A stretch of DNA of 10,409 nucleotides from Paracoccaceae bacterium (GTDB taxonomy: Bacteria > Pseudomonadota > Alphaproteobacteria > Rhodobacterales > Rhodobacteraceae). Numbering within the stretch: position 1 is the first letter of the stretch; every line of letters begins with the position of its first letter. This document shows positions 1 to 6,747 of this stretch, piece after piece. The stretch is from positions 1 to 10,409 of the forward strand of contig PUNI01000503.1 of assembly GCA_003551745.1 (NCBI GenBank), read 5' to 3'. Made by a program: the position numbers and the translations under genes. Below the pieces are notes generated by a model. The model was given only the letters and a program-made list of their open reading frames with translations, was not told the origin of the DNA and did no database searches.

Positions 1-173
1 AACTCGGGTGACCACTGGATTTCCAATCGCGGCAATCCGGTCTCGGCGTCGACCGACCGTGTGGCGTTGCCCAACAACTCCAGGTTGATCTGGCCGGCCG
101 TCGTCCGCAGGTCGAGCAACTGCTCGCGGCGACCCCGCAGCGTCTGATCGATCAGCTCGAAGCGTTCCAGCAT
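1..173 (-). CDS. Possible minus-strand gene fragment, unrecognised, running out of the window
   Basis: Read on the minus strand, bases 173 to 1 are open from an ATG at 173-171, giving a 57-residue start (MLERFELIDQTLRGRRE..., later ETGLPRLEIQWSPE) with a helical, charged character. The frame is also open upstream of that ATG, so the start is a guess, and no clear Shine-Dalgarno lies before it. The support is compositional: counting the 62 codons at 12-197 in the plus-strand porin frame, G or C occupies 53 first bases but only 42 third bases, and that plus frame has a stop at 9-11. Swapped onto the minus strand this becomes the normal pattern of a GC-rich gene (third position richest). I do not recognise the family. 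It could instead be non-coding junction DNA left by a rearrangement. Confidence 0.3.
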   Translation of the reverse strand, partial: MLERFELIDQTLRGRREQLLDLRTTAGQINLELLGNATRSVDAETGLPRLEIQWSPE

Positions 174-227
174 CGGGTCGGCGATCTCGACTTCACCAGC
201 CTCACGGGCCTCGGCGACTGGAACGAG

Positions 228-866
228 ATGATCTATCTGGACCGGCTGCAGGAAGGCGACACCGCGCTCTTCGTCGAAGACTTCAACCTGCCCGACCGGC
301 GCACCGCCGCCCGCTACGAGTTCAGCCGCGACGCCTTCAGCCTCTCGGTCTCGCTGGACCAGTTCCGCAAGGTCGAGGATATCGACCTCCCCGATGTGGT
401 GGGCACGGGGATCGATCTTCTCGGCACCGCCCGAGGCCGCGGCTGGTCGGTGGCGGGCAGCTATGATTTCGGAAACGGCCGGCTGTCGCTGGGCTATGAG
501 GATCTGCGCATCACCTCCGACGCCGACAGCTTCCGCGCGACCCATGCCATCATCGGCGCCGAGGCGCGCTTCGATGCGGTGACGGTCAAGGCGATCTACG
601 GCCGCGCGGGCGCCGATCTCGGCGATTTCCTCGAACTGTTCGACTTCTCGCGCGACCAGTATGGCGCCTCGGTCGAGGCGCGGGTCGATGCGGTAACGGT
701 CAGCCTCTTCGGCAACCGCGACTTCTTCCGCAACCGGAAGGCCGGCCTCGGCGCCAGCTACGACCTCGGCGGCGGCGCGGAGATCGTGGGCGCGGTGGCG
801 CGGGAGCGGCCGCTGGCGGGCGCCAACCGCACCCGGGCCGATTTCGGCGTGGCAATGACCTTCTGA
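228..866 (+). CDS. Porin, C-terminal part only (N-terminus missing)
   Basis: This resembles the C-terminal two thirds of a Rhodobacterales trimeric outer-membrane porin, a beta-barrel passive channel. It shows alternating hydrophobic/polar strands (SVAGSYDFGNGRLSLGYED, GASVEARVDAVTVSLFGN) ending in RTRADFGVAMTF, with the terminal Phe used for recognition by the BAM complex. Porin-like sequence extends in frame back to about 186 (GDLDFTSLTGLGDWNE, the segment before the first Met), but there is no start codon there and a stop sits at 9-11. There is no signal peptide, so a protein begun at Met 228 could not be exported as a porin. Third-position GC is very high (37 of the first 40 codons), typical of a resident gene. 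It is probably a remnant after loss of the 5' half; a missed upstream frameshift is less likely given the changed composition of 1-185. Confidence 0.7.
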   Translation: MIYLDRLQEGDTALFVEDFNLPDRRTAARYEFSRDAFSLSVSLDQFRKVEDIDLPDVVGTGIDLLGTARGRGWSVAGSYDFGNGRLSLGYEDLRITSDADSFRATHAIIGAEARFDAVTVKAIYGRAGADLGDFLELFDFSRDQYGASVEARVDAVTVSLFGNRDFFRNRKAGLGASYDLGGGAEIVGAVARERPLAGANRTRADFGVAMTF

Positions 867-928
867 CCCCGACGCCCGCGCCCCGGCGCCCCCTTGAGGC
901 CGTCCCCCGCCTTGCGTTACCAAGGTGC

Positions 929-1189
929 ATGCGCCGTGTCCTGATCGCCCTCGCCGCCCTGCCCGTTCTGGCCCTCCCCGCCGCGGCGGAGGTGCGCTTT
1001 TCCGGCGACGCCCGGATGGGCGTCGTCTACGACTCGGACGCGCGCGACGGCAACGACAGCCGCCTGCGCTTCGACAGCCGCGCCGAGCTGCGCATCGAGC
1101 TGCGCGGCCAGACCGACGGCGGACTGCGCTATGGCATCGCGCTCGACCTCGACGAGTTGCCCCGTACCCGCCGCCGCGGCGACGACTGA
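929..1189 (+). pseudogene. Porin, N-terminal fragment with signal peptide
   Basis: This 86-codon frame begins like a complete Rhodobacterales porin. It has a Sec signal peptide (Met-Arg-Arg, a hydrophobic core, cleavage expected after the Ala at residue 20) followed by the classic first strands EVRFSGDARMGVVYDSD, LRFDSRAELRIELRG and GLRYGIALDLD. Porin similarity stops near residue 76 and the frame ends after a short basic tail, PRTRRRGDD. Porins of this family are about 300 residues, so roughly three quarters is absent. The stop lies only 6 bases before the yggS start, so transcription and perhaps translation could run into yggS. A weak AAGG at 922-925 precedes the ATG. It may be an inert remnant, or it may still supply the promoter and leader for yggS. 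Confidence 0.7.
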
Positions 1190-1195
1190 CGGAAG

Positions 1196-1852
1196 ATGTC
1201 GTTCGACAGCGTCACCGCGCGGCTGCGCGCCGCGGAAGAAAACGCCGGCCGGCCAACGGGGTCTGTGCAGCTGATCGCCGTCTCGAAGGAGCAGCCGGCG
1301 GGGCGCGTTGAGTCCGTGCTTGCGGCCGGACACCGCGTCTTCGGCGAGAACCGCGTGCAGGAGGCGCAGGGCAAATGGCCCGACTGGCGCGCCCGCTTCG
1401 ACCCGCTGACGCTGCATCTGATCGGCCCCTTGCAGACGAACAAGGCCCGCGCTGCGGTGGAGCTCTTCGACGCCATCCAGACGCTCGACAGGCCGCGGCT
1501 CGCCACCACCCTGGCGCGGCTCGCCCAGGAGCGCGGCGCCTGTCCCGAGATCTTCATCCAGGTCAACACCGGCGCCGAGTCGCAGAAGGCCGGCGTGCTG
1601 CCCGAGGCCGCCGACGGCTTCATTGCCGAGGCGCGCGCGCTCGACCTGCCGGTGGCGGGGCTGATGTGCATCCCGCCCGTCGCGGACGACCCTGCCCCCC
1701 ACTTCCGCCTGCTGGCGGGGATTGCCGCCCGCAACGGGCTGGCCGGGCTCTCGATGGGCATGAGCGAGGATTTCGAGACCGCCGTGGCCCTCGGTGCCAC
1801 CCATGTCCGCGTCGGCTCCGCGATCTTCGGCGCGCGGCCGAAGCCGGAGTGA
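1196..1852 (+). CDS. yggS: YggS/PLPHP family pyridoxal-phosphate homeostasis protein
   Basis: This 218-residue protein belongs to the YggS/PROSC family, single-domain fold-type III PLP-binding proteins. They have no known enzyme activity and are known to buffer pyridoxal 5'-phosphate and affect amino-acid and keto-acid balance in the cytosol. Visible motifs are LIAVSK with the PLP Schiff-base lysine at 31, HRVFGENRVQEAQGKWP, LHLIGPLQTNK, EIFIQVNTG, VAGLMCIPP, and the phosphate-binding end LSMGMSEDFE...VRVGSAIFG. Length and termini are normal, so the gene is intact. The ATG at 1196 is chosen because MSFDSVTARLRAAEE aligns with the usual family start; the GGAAG before it is close and weak. It follows the truncated porin by 6 bases and is convergent with the L,D-transpeptidase gene across 30 bases. 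Confidence 0.93.
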   Translation: MSFDSVTARLRAAEENAGRPTGSVQLIAVSKEQPAGRVESVLAAGHRVFGENRVQEAQGKWPDWRARFDPLTLHLIGPLQTNKARAAVELFDAIQTLDRPRLATTLARLAQERGACPEIFIQVNTGAESQKAGVLPEAADGFIAEARALDLPVAGLMCIPPVADDPAPHFRLLAGIAARNGLAGLSMGMSEDFETAVALGATHVRVGSAIFGARPKPE

Positions 1853-1882
1853 GCCCGCCACCCGAGATGCGCCGGGCGCCGG

Positions 1883-2395
1883 TCAGCCCCGCACCACGAC
1901 CCGGGTGCCATAGCGGATCCGCGGCACGATCCAGCGCAGATGCGCGCGGTGGAAGGCCACGCAGCCGGCGGTGGGATGGCGCGGCCCGCGCCAGACATGC
2001 AGGAAGATCGCCGAGCCGGCGCCGCGCACCGCCCGAGGCCAGTTCCAGTCGGTGATGATGACGATGTCATAGAGCGGATCGGCCCGCCGCAGCCGCTCGG
2101 CCGAGCCGGCAAAGGGTGCCCGCACCATCAGGTTGTAGTCCTCTTGGCCGGGATCGTCGCACCACAGCTCCCGCGGTCCGATCGGCAGCGCCCAGTCCGC
2201 CGGCCGCGCCAGCCGGTCAGGCCGGTACAGCAACCCGACGATCGCGTGCACGCCTTCCGGCGTCGCCCCGTCGCCCTCGCGCTTGTCTCGCCGCACGCCG
2301 CCGCGCCCGATGGCGCAGGGGAAGCGACGGCCCAGAAAGCGGCAGCCCGTCCGCGTGATGACCAGATCATCCGGCCTCGCCGGCCGTCGGCTCAC
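1883..2395 (-). CDS. L,D-transpeptidase (YkuD) domain protein
   Basis: This 170-residue protein has a C-terminal YkuD catalytic motif: [21 protein letters not shown] with His133 and nucleophile Cys145 in TAGCV. YkuD enzymes form 3-3 cross-links in peptidoglycan or attach proteins to it. Other conserved-looking segments are [11 protein letters not shown] (38-48), [11 protein letters not shown] (55-65), [13 protein letters not shown] (70-82) and [13 protein letters not shown] (108-120). The GTG at 2395 is chosen because it overlaps the ribA stop as GTGA and gives the compact family start ([14 protein letters not shown]). There is no signal peptide or membrane segment, although the usual substrate is periplasmic, so the substrate and compartment are uncertain. 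It is the second gene of a ribA operon and is likely translated by coupling. Confidence 0.88.
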   Translation of the reverse strand: MSRRPARPDDLVITRTGCRFLGRRFPCAIGRGGVRRDKREGDGATPEGVHAIVGLLYRPDRLARPADWALPIGPRELWCDDPGQEDYNLMVRAPFAGSAERLRRADPLYDIVIITDWNWPRAVRGAGSAIFLHVWRGPRHPTAGCVAFHRAHLRWIVPRIRYGTRVVVRG

Positions 2396-3483
2396 AGAAG
2401 ATGCCCCGATTTCTCGGCCTTGGTCGCCAGATAGCCCGCGTTGTGCGCAGTCTCGCCCACCTTCAGCGGCACGCGCTCGGCCACCTCGATCCCGTTGGCC
2501 GCCAGCATCCGCATCTTGCCGGGGTTGTTCGTCAGAAGCCGCACCGCCGAAAAGCCCATCCGCTTCAGCAGCCCCGCGCCCAGCCGGAAATCGCGCTCGT
2601 CGTCCTCGAAGCCGAGCCGGTGGTTGGCCTCTACCGTGTCGAATCCCTGATCCTGCAGGCTGTAGGCGCGCATCTTGTTGGCCAGCCCGATCCCGCGCCC
2701 CTCCTGATTGAGGTAGAGCAGCACGCCTGCACCCTCGGCGCCCATCTGCGCCAGCGCTGCGCGCAGTTGCGGGCCGCAATCGCATTTCAGGCTGCCCAGC
2801 ACATCGCCCGTGAAGCAGGCCGAATGCAGCCGCGCCAGCACCGGCGCATCCCGCGCCGGCTTTCCGATCTCGATGGCGTAGTGCTCCTCGCCGCCATCCT
2901 CGGGGCGGAACACATGCACCCGGCCGGCCTCCGAGGCGGCCATTGGCAGGCGTGCGCTGATCACCGGATAGAGCGGCGCGGCGCGGTAGAGTTCCGGCTC
3001 GGCCGCCTCCGCCTCGATCAGCGTCAGGCTGTTCTCGGCGGCCAGCGCCAGAGGCCGCTCCACCGGCAGCACCAATGCGGCAGGCAAAAGCTGCGCCGAC
3101 TTCACCAGCACCAGCGCCGCGCGGTGCAGGGCCGCCGAGCCGCCGCGCTCGGTGCGCAGCGGCCCCTTCATCGGCGCCTTCAGGTCGTCGGACGGATCGG
3201 CAAGCGCCCGGATCCAGGCAACACCCGCATTCGCGGGGATCAGAACCCGGGCCAGATCGCCATCATAGGCCGGCGTCTTCAGGGTCTGCGCCCGATGCCC
3301 GGTGATCGCCAGCACCGGCGTGCCACCCAGAAGCCGCAACTCGGCCAGGCGCGGCGCGTCCAGCGCCTCGGCCGCCACCACCAGCACGCCGCGCCCGCCC
3401 TCGGTCAGCACCACCGGCACGCCCATGCGCAGATCGGCCCGCGACCGGTTCAGGCGTTCGACGATGCTGGGGCTTAGGGGCAT
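2392..3483 (-). CDS. ribA: GTP cyclohydrolase II with extra N-terminal domain
   Basis: The 363-residue product carries a C-terminal GTP cyclohydrolase II domain (about 165-363), which opens GTP to the diamino-pyrimidinone precursor of riboflavin. The zinc cysteines are visible as Cys223, Cys234 and Cys236 in [18 protein letters not shown]. These are followed by [11 protein letters not shown] (257-267), [36 protein letters not shown] and the terminal [13 protein letters not shown], all close to the E. coli enzyme. Residues 1 to about 160 are extra relative to the 196-residue E. coli RibA. They may be a degenerate RibB-like domain ([14 protein letters not shown]), but the acidic DDEDRENEGD motif needed for DHBP synthase is absent, so only cyclohydrolase activity is expected. 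ATG 3483 is preceded by AAGGA at 9 bases. An in-frame extension into the divergent regulator is rejected. The gene is divergent from the regulator and overlaps the L,D-transpeptidase by 4 bases. Confidence 0.93.
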   Translation of the reverse strand: MPLSPSIVERLNRSRADLRMGVPVVLTEGGRGVLVVAAEALDAPRLAELRLLGGTPVLAITGHRAQTLKTPAYDGDLARVLIPANAGVAWIRALADPSDDLKAPMKGPLRTERGGSAALHRAALVLVKSAQLLPAALVLPVERPLALAAENSLTLIEAEAAEPELYRAAPLYPVISARLPMAASEAGRVHVFRPEDGGEEHYAIEIGKPARDAPVLARLHSACFTGDVLGSLKCDCGPQLRAALAQMGAEGAGVLLYLNQEGRGIGLANKMRAYSLQDQGFDTVEANHRLGFEDDERDFRLGAGLLKRMGFSAVRLLTNNPGKMRMLAANGIEVAERVPLKVGETAHNAGYLATKAEKSGHLL

Positions 3484-3651
3484 GGGACCCGTTCCTTGAG
3501 GCCTCGCACACATAGCGCGCTGCCGCGCCGAGTGAAACATTCTCCCACATTGCGACACGTCGGCGTGAGGTTTCTGTTGCAAATCTTGGAGTTCACGGCC
3601 GGCGCACGCATCTGCGAGCCACAACACAGGCAAGTGAGCGGAGGAAACCCG
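3484..3651. promoter_or_regulatory. Divergent control region between ribA and the response regulator
   Basis: This 168-base gap separates two divergent genes and must hold both start signals. Clear ribosome-binding sites are present: GGAGG at 3640-3644, seven bases before the regulator ATG, and AAGGA (minus strand, 3497-3493) nine bases before the ribA ATG. The gap is less GC-rich than its flanks around 3530-3600. I could not settle on a convincing -35/-10 pair for either gene: TTTCAC and TATGTG spaced by 17 on the minus strand are possible but a poor match. An 8-base palindrome, AGCGCGCT, sits near 3514. Confidence 0.45.
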
Positions 3652-4338
3652 ATGTCCAGGCTCAAGAAGATCCTTCTCGTCGACGATGATGCCGACCTGC
3701 GCGAGGCGCTGTCGGAACAGCTGGTCATGACGGAGGATTTCGACGTCTTCGAGGCTGCCGACGCCGCCGAGACGATGGAGAAGATAAAGGCCGGCCCCTA
3801 TGACCTCGCCATTCTCGACGTCGGCCTGCCCGATGCCGACGGGCGCGAGCTCTGCAGGGTGATGCGCAAGCAGGGGGTGAAGTATCCCGTGATCATGCTC
3901 ACCGGCCATGACAGCGACGCCGACACCATCCTCGGCCTCGATGCCGGCGCCAACGACTATGTCACCAAGCCCTTCAAGTTTCCGGTCCTTCTCGCCCGCA
4001 TCCGCGCACAGCTGCGCCAGCACGAGCAGTCCGAGGACGCGATCTTCCAGCTCGGGCCCTATACCTTCAAGCCGTCGATGAAGCTCCTGACGGACGAGCG
4101 TGACCGCAAGATCCGGCTGACCGAGAAGGAAACCAACATCCTCAAGTTCCTCTACCGCGCGCCAGAGGGCGTGGTGCCGCGCGACGTGCTGCTGCACGAG
4201 GTCTGGGGCTACAACGCCGGCGTCACCACCCACACGCTGGAGACCCACATCTACCGTCTGCGCCAGAAGATCGAGCCCGATCCGTCGAACGCGCGCATCC
4301 TCGTCACCGAATCCGGCGGCTACCGGCTGGCCGGCTGA
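3652..4338 (+). CDS. OmpR-family response regulator (CenR-like)
   Basis: This 228-residue two-component response regulator has a receiver domain (about 5-120) with the acidic pair D11-D12, phosphoacceptor Asp56 in [10 protein letters not shown], Thr84 in IMLTGHD and Lys106 in YVTKPF. A winged-helix DNA-binding domain follows (about 132-228: [56 protein letters not shown]). The ATG at 3652 is chosen for its strong GGAGG at seven bases and the canonical KKILLVDDD start; upstream in-frame starts would add non-homologous residues. No kinase gene is adjacent. From memory of the family, the receiver and the [10 protein letters not shown] linker resemble CenR, the alphaproteobacterial regulator of cell-envelope functions; this is inference. 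An unusual neighbour set (porin pieces, transpeptidase) fits an envelope role but proves nothing. Confidence 0.93.
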   Translation: MSRLKKILLVDDDADLREALSEQLVMTEDFDVFEAADAAETMEKIKAGPYDLAILDVGLPDADGRELCRVMRKQGVKYPVIMLTGHDSDADTILGLDAGANDYVTKPFKFPVLLARIRAQLRQHEQSEDAIFQLGPYTFKPSMKLLTDERDRKIRLTEKETNILKFLYRAPEGVVPRDVLLHEVWGYNAGVTTHTLETHIYRLRQKIEPDPSNARILVTESGGYRLAG

Positions 4339-4354
4339 GCCGTCAGGCGGACGG

Positions 4355-4374
4355 CGCCCGTACCCGGACGGGCG
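4355..4374 (+). other. Stem-loop after the response regulator
   Basis: CGCCCGT at 4355-4361 pairs perfectly with ACGGGCG at 4368-4374 around a six-base loop, 17 bases after the regulator stop. There is no T-run behind it. With the second hairpin at 4385-4415 it probably forms part of the transcript end of the regulator. Confidence 0.4.
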
Positions 4375-4384
4375 GGCGCCATGC

Positions 4385-4420
4385 AGGGGCCTTCCGCCGC
4401 GCGCGGCAGGCCCCTATCTT
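4385..4420 (+). terminator. Probable terminator of the response regulator gene
   Basis: AGGGGCCT (4385-4392) pairs perfectly with AGGCCCCT (4408-4415). After one mismatch the inner arms CCGC/GCGG (4394-4397 with 4403-4406) extend the stem to a five-base loop. ATCTTTC follows, giving a short T-rich tail. The shape fits an intrinsic terminator between the regulator and otsA, although the T-run is poor. It ends 36 bases before the otsA GTG, so any otsA promoter would have to overlap it or lie downstream. Confidence 0.55.
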
Positions 4421-4426
4421 TCAGAC

Positions 4427-4459
4427 ATGGCCGCAGTCACCTCTGGGCGTCTGACGTGA
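4427..4459 (+). other. Possible 10-codon leader frame overlapping the otsA start
   Basis: ATG at 4427 opens a frame encoding MAAVTSGRLT whose TGA (4457-4459) overlaps the otsA GTG as GTGA. No good Shine-Dalgarno precedes the ATG. A ribosome ending here could restart on otsA, whose own site is weak (GGGCG at 4445-4449). In DNA this rich in GC such overlaps also arise by chance, so this is only a candidate. Confidence 0.15.
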
Positions 4460-5835
4460 GCCGCCTGATCGTAGCCTCGAACCGCACCGCCACACCCGGC
4501 GCCGACCGCTCCGGGGGGCTGGCGGTGGCGCTGGCCGATGCGCTGACCGAGCGCGGCGGCGGGGTCTGGTTCGGCTGGTCGGGCGAGGTTCTCGACCATG
4601 GCAGCCGTGGCGTGCGCATCTTCGCCGATGGCGACATCGATTTCGTGCTTGCCGATCTGACCCGGGACGAGCACGCGGGCTACTACCTCGGCTATGCCAA
4701 CGACACGCTGTGGCCGGTGTTCCACTATCGGGTCGATCTGGCGCATTTCGACGAGGCCGCCTTCGAGGTCTATGCCGCCGTCAACCGCCGCTTCGCCGGG
4801 CTGCTCTTCCAGCAGCTGCGCCGCGACGACATCGTCTGGATCCACGACTATCACTTCCTGCTCTTCGGCCATGAATTGCGCAACAACGGCTGGCGCGGCC
4901 CCATCGGCTTCTTCCTGCACATCCCGTTTCCGCCGCCCGAGGTTCTGGCCGCGCTGCCGCAGCACCAGCGCCTCGCCCGCGCGCTGGCCGACTGCGACCT
5001 GATCGGCTTCCAGACCAAGCGCGACGTCGGCAACTTCACCCGCTACATGACCGAGGAGCACGGCGCGGAGGCGGGCGAGGACGGACATCTGCGGGCGTTC
5101 GGCCGCAAGCTCAGGGTCGAGGCCTTCCCCATCGGCATCGACCCGGCCGAATTCGCCCGCCTTGCCGACGGCGCCGAGGCCCGCGAGGCCGCCGGGCGCC
5201 TGGGCCGGCTGATAGAGAACCGCGCCCTCGTGATCGGCGTCGACCGGATGGATTACTCCAAGGGTCTGCCGCAGCGGCTGGAAGCCTTCGGCCGGCTGCT
5301 CGACGAGCACGAGGGCCTGCGCGGGCGGGTGAGCCTGCTGCAGATCGCGCCGCCCTCGCGCGAGAACGTGCACGCCTACCGCGAGCTGCGCGAGGAGCTC
5401 GACCGTCTCGCCGGCCGCGTCAACGGGGATCATTCCGACCTCGACTGGGTGCCGATCCGCTATCTCGCCCGCGGCTACCCCCGCGAACAGCTGGCCGGGC
5501 TCTACCGCCTGGCCCGGGTCGGCCTTGTCACGCCGCTCCACGACGGGATGAACCTCGTCGCCAAGGAATATGTCGCCGCCCAGCAGCCCGAGGATCCCGG
5601 GGTGCTGATCCTGTCGGAATTCGCCGGCGCGGCGGAACGGATGGAGGCCGCGCTGCTGGTCAACCCCCACGACATCGGCGGGGTCGCCGGCGCCATCCGC
5701 CACGCGCTGGAGATGTCGCTGGAGGAACGCATCGAGCGCTGGCAGGCCCTCGACGCCGAGGTGCGCCGGAACGACGTCGCCCGCTGGCGCCGCAGCTTCC
5801 TCGACGCGCTCGACACGGTGCGGGCACCCGCATGA
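4456..5835 (+). CDS. otsA: Trehalose-6-phosphate synthase (GT20)
   Basis: The 459-residue product is a retaining GT-B glycosyltransferase of family GT20 that joins UDP-glucose to glucose-6-phosphate, giving trehalose-6-phosphate in the cytosol. It follows E. coli OtsA (474 residues) from end to end. Landmarks are SNR at 8-10, GGLAVAL at 20-26, GVWFGWSGE, the acceptor-site Tyr77 and Trp86, WIHDYHFLLF with Asp131, GFFLHIPFP with His155, GFQT, VDRMDYSKGLPQR with Arg264 and Lys269, and LVTPLHDGMNLVAKEYVAAQ with Asp363 and Glu371. The GTG at 4456 is chosen because VSRLIVASNR matches the family start (MSRLVVVSNR in E. coli); the earlier in-frame ATG at 4381 lies inside the upstream hairpin region and would add 25 unrelated residues. 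It is the first gene of an otsAB pair. Trehalose typically serves in osmotic and desiccation tolerance. Confidence 0.96.
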   Translation: MSRLIVASNRTATPGADRSGGLAVALADALTERGGGVWFGWSGEVLDHGSRGVRIFADGDIDFVLADLTRDEHAGYYLGYANDTLWPVFHYRVDLAHFDEAAFEVYAAVNRRFAGLLFQQLRRDDIVWIHDYHFLLFGHELRNNGWRGPIGFFLHIPFPPPEVLAALPQHQRLARALADCDLIGFQTKRDVGNFTRYMTEEHGAEAGEDGHLRAFGRKLRVEAFPIGIDPAEFARLADGAEAREAAGRLGRLIENRALVIGVDRMDYSKGLPQRLEAFGRLLDEHEGLRGRVSLLQIAPPSRENVHAYRELREELDRLAGRVNGDHSDLDWVPIRYLARGYPREQLAGLYRLARVGLVTPLHDGMNLVAKEYVAAQQPEDPGVLILSEFAGAAERMEAALLVNPHDIGGVAGAIRHALEMSLEERIERWQALDAEVRRNDVARWRRSFLDALDTVRAPA

Positions 5836-5861
5836 GTCGAACGGTTCGGACGCCGGCATGA
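5832..5861 (+). other. Possible 9-codon frame bridging otsA and otsB
   Basis: ATG at 5832 overlaps the otsA stop as ATGA. Its frame reads MSRTVRTPA and stops with a TGA at 5859-5861 that overlaps the otsB ATG, again as ATGA. The frame exactly fills the otsA-otsB gap. otsB has no clear Shine-Dalgarno, so relay re-initiation through this frame is conceivable. GCATGAG occurs at both ends of it, so a small duplication of the otsB start is another explanation. Chance cannot be excluded. Confidence 0.15.
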
Positions 5862-6589
5862 GCCGCGGGGACCTGGAAGCCCTGGCGCTGGGGCCGGCCG
5901 ATGCGCTCTTTCTCGATTTCGACGGCACGCTGGTCGAGATCGGCCCCGACCCCGACGCGATCACCCTGCCCCCGGCCACCGCCGAGGATCTCGCCCGCCT
6001 CGCGGCCCGGCTCGGCGGCGCGCTGGCGGTGATTTCCGGACGCGACCTGCGCGACCTGGCCCGGCGCACGCCGGATGCGCTGTGGCGTCTGGGCGGCCAC
6101 GGGCTGGAGGCGCTGGCTCCCGGCGCCGCCCCGCCGCCCGCCCCGGCCCCGCCCCCCGCTGCCGTGCTCGGCCCGCTGCGGGCGGCCGTGGCCGCACACC
6201 CCGGCACCCGGCTGGAGCTGAAGGGGCCTGTCGCTGCGCTGCACTACCGCGCAGCGCCGGAGGCCGAGGCGGCCTGCCAGGCTGCGGCCCGCGTGGCGGC
6301 ACAGGCGGTGCCAGACCATGTGGTGCAGGCCGGCAAGCGGGTCGTCGAGGTCAAGCCCGCTGCCGCCAGCAAGGGGGCGGCGCTGCGGCGGATGATGGCG
6401 GCGCCGCCCTTCGCCGGCCGCCGCCCGGTGATGCTGGGCGACGACGCCACCGACGAGGACGCGATGCGCGCCGCGCTCGATCTCGGCGGCCTGGCGGTCA
6501 AGGTCGGCGCCGGCGACAGCGTCGCGCCCCTGCGCGCGGCGTCGCCGGCGGCGGTGCGCGCCTGGCTGGCGCGGGCCGCCGGGCGCTGA
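5858..6589 (+). CDS. otsB: Trehalose-6-phosphate phosphatase (HAD family)
   Basis: This 243-residue HAD-superfamily phosphatase removes phosphate from trehalose-6-phosphate, completing trehalose synthesis. Motif I is LFLDFDGTLVEIGPDPD with nucleophile Asp20 and Asp22. Motif II is the Ser60 of VISGRDL. LKGPVAALHYR (121-131) and KRVVEVKP (160-167) lie in or beside the cap, Lys172 follows, and motif III is MLGDDATDEDAM (192-203). The cap begins after GGHGLEAL. A proline/alanine-rich run at about 88-102 replaces part of the usual loop there. The ATG at 5858 lies 22 bases after otsA with no good ribosome site, suggesting coupling to otsA. GGGCGC/GCGCCC (6581-6586 with 6595-6600) forms a hairpin across the stop, which may help end the operon transcript. 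Confidence 0.94.
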   Translation: MSRGDLEALALGPADALFLDFDGTLVEIGPDPDAITLPPATAEDLARLAARLGGALAVISGRDLRDLARRTPDALWRLGGHGLEALAPGAAPPPAPAPPPAAVLGPLRAAVAAHPGTRLELKGPVAALHYRAAPEAEAACQAAARVAAQAVPDHVVQAGKRVVEVKPAAASKGAALRRMMAAPPFAGRRPVMLGDDATDEDAMRAALDLGGLAVKVGAGDSVAPLRAASPAAVRAWLARAAGR

Positions 6590-6747
6590 GCTGCGCGCCC
6601 TGCTTCGCGCCCCGATCGTCACGCCCGCGGCCCGAACCTCCCTCCGGCCTGAGGCCCGCGGATGGCAGCGGCACGGTCCGGTCCGCCCGGGCTTGTGCCT
6701 GCCGCGCGATCCGTGGTTTCAGACGCCTGCCTCGAGCGGAGATGCCC

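Noticed and set aside
1..162. Plus-strand frame 1 as the missing porin N-terminus joined by a frameshift
   Set aside because: Its codon-position composition is wrong for a GC-rich gene (first base poor, second base rich in G or C), it does not resemble porin strands, and it stops before the porin part starts.
2392..4248. A very long minus-strand frame that would extend RibA back through the response regulator gene
   Set aside because: The part upstream of 3483 is antisense to a clear response regulator with a strong ribosome site, and it shows no family resemblance. The RibA start at 3483 has its own AAGGA.
4415..4420. TATCTT as a -10 box for otsA
   Set aside because: It lies at the foot of the strong hairpin at 4385-4415 and has no convincing -35; the T-rich tail of a terminator explains it better.
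4414..6207. A 597-codon minus-strand frame opposite otsA and otsB
   Set aside because: It is an antisense shadow common in GC-rich genes; otsA and otsB match known enzymes with all active-site residues.
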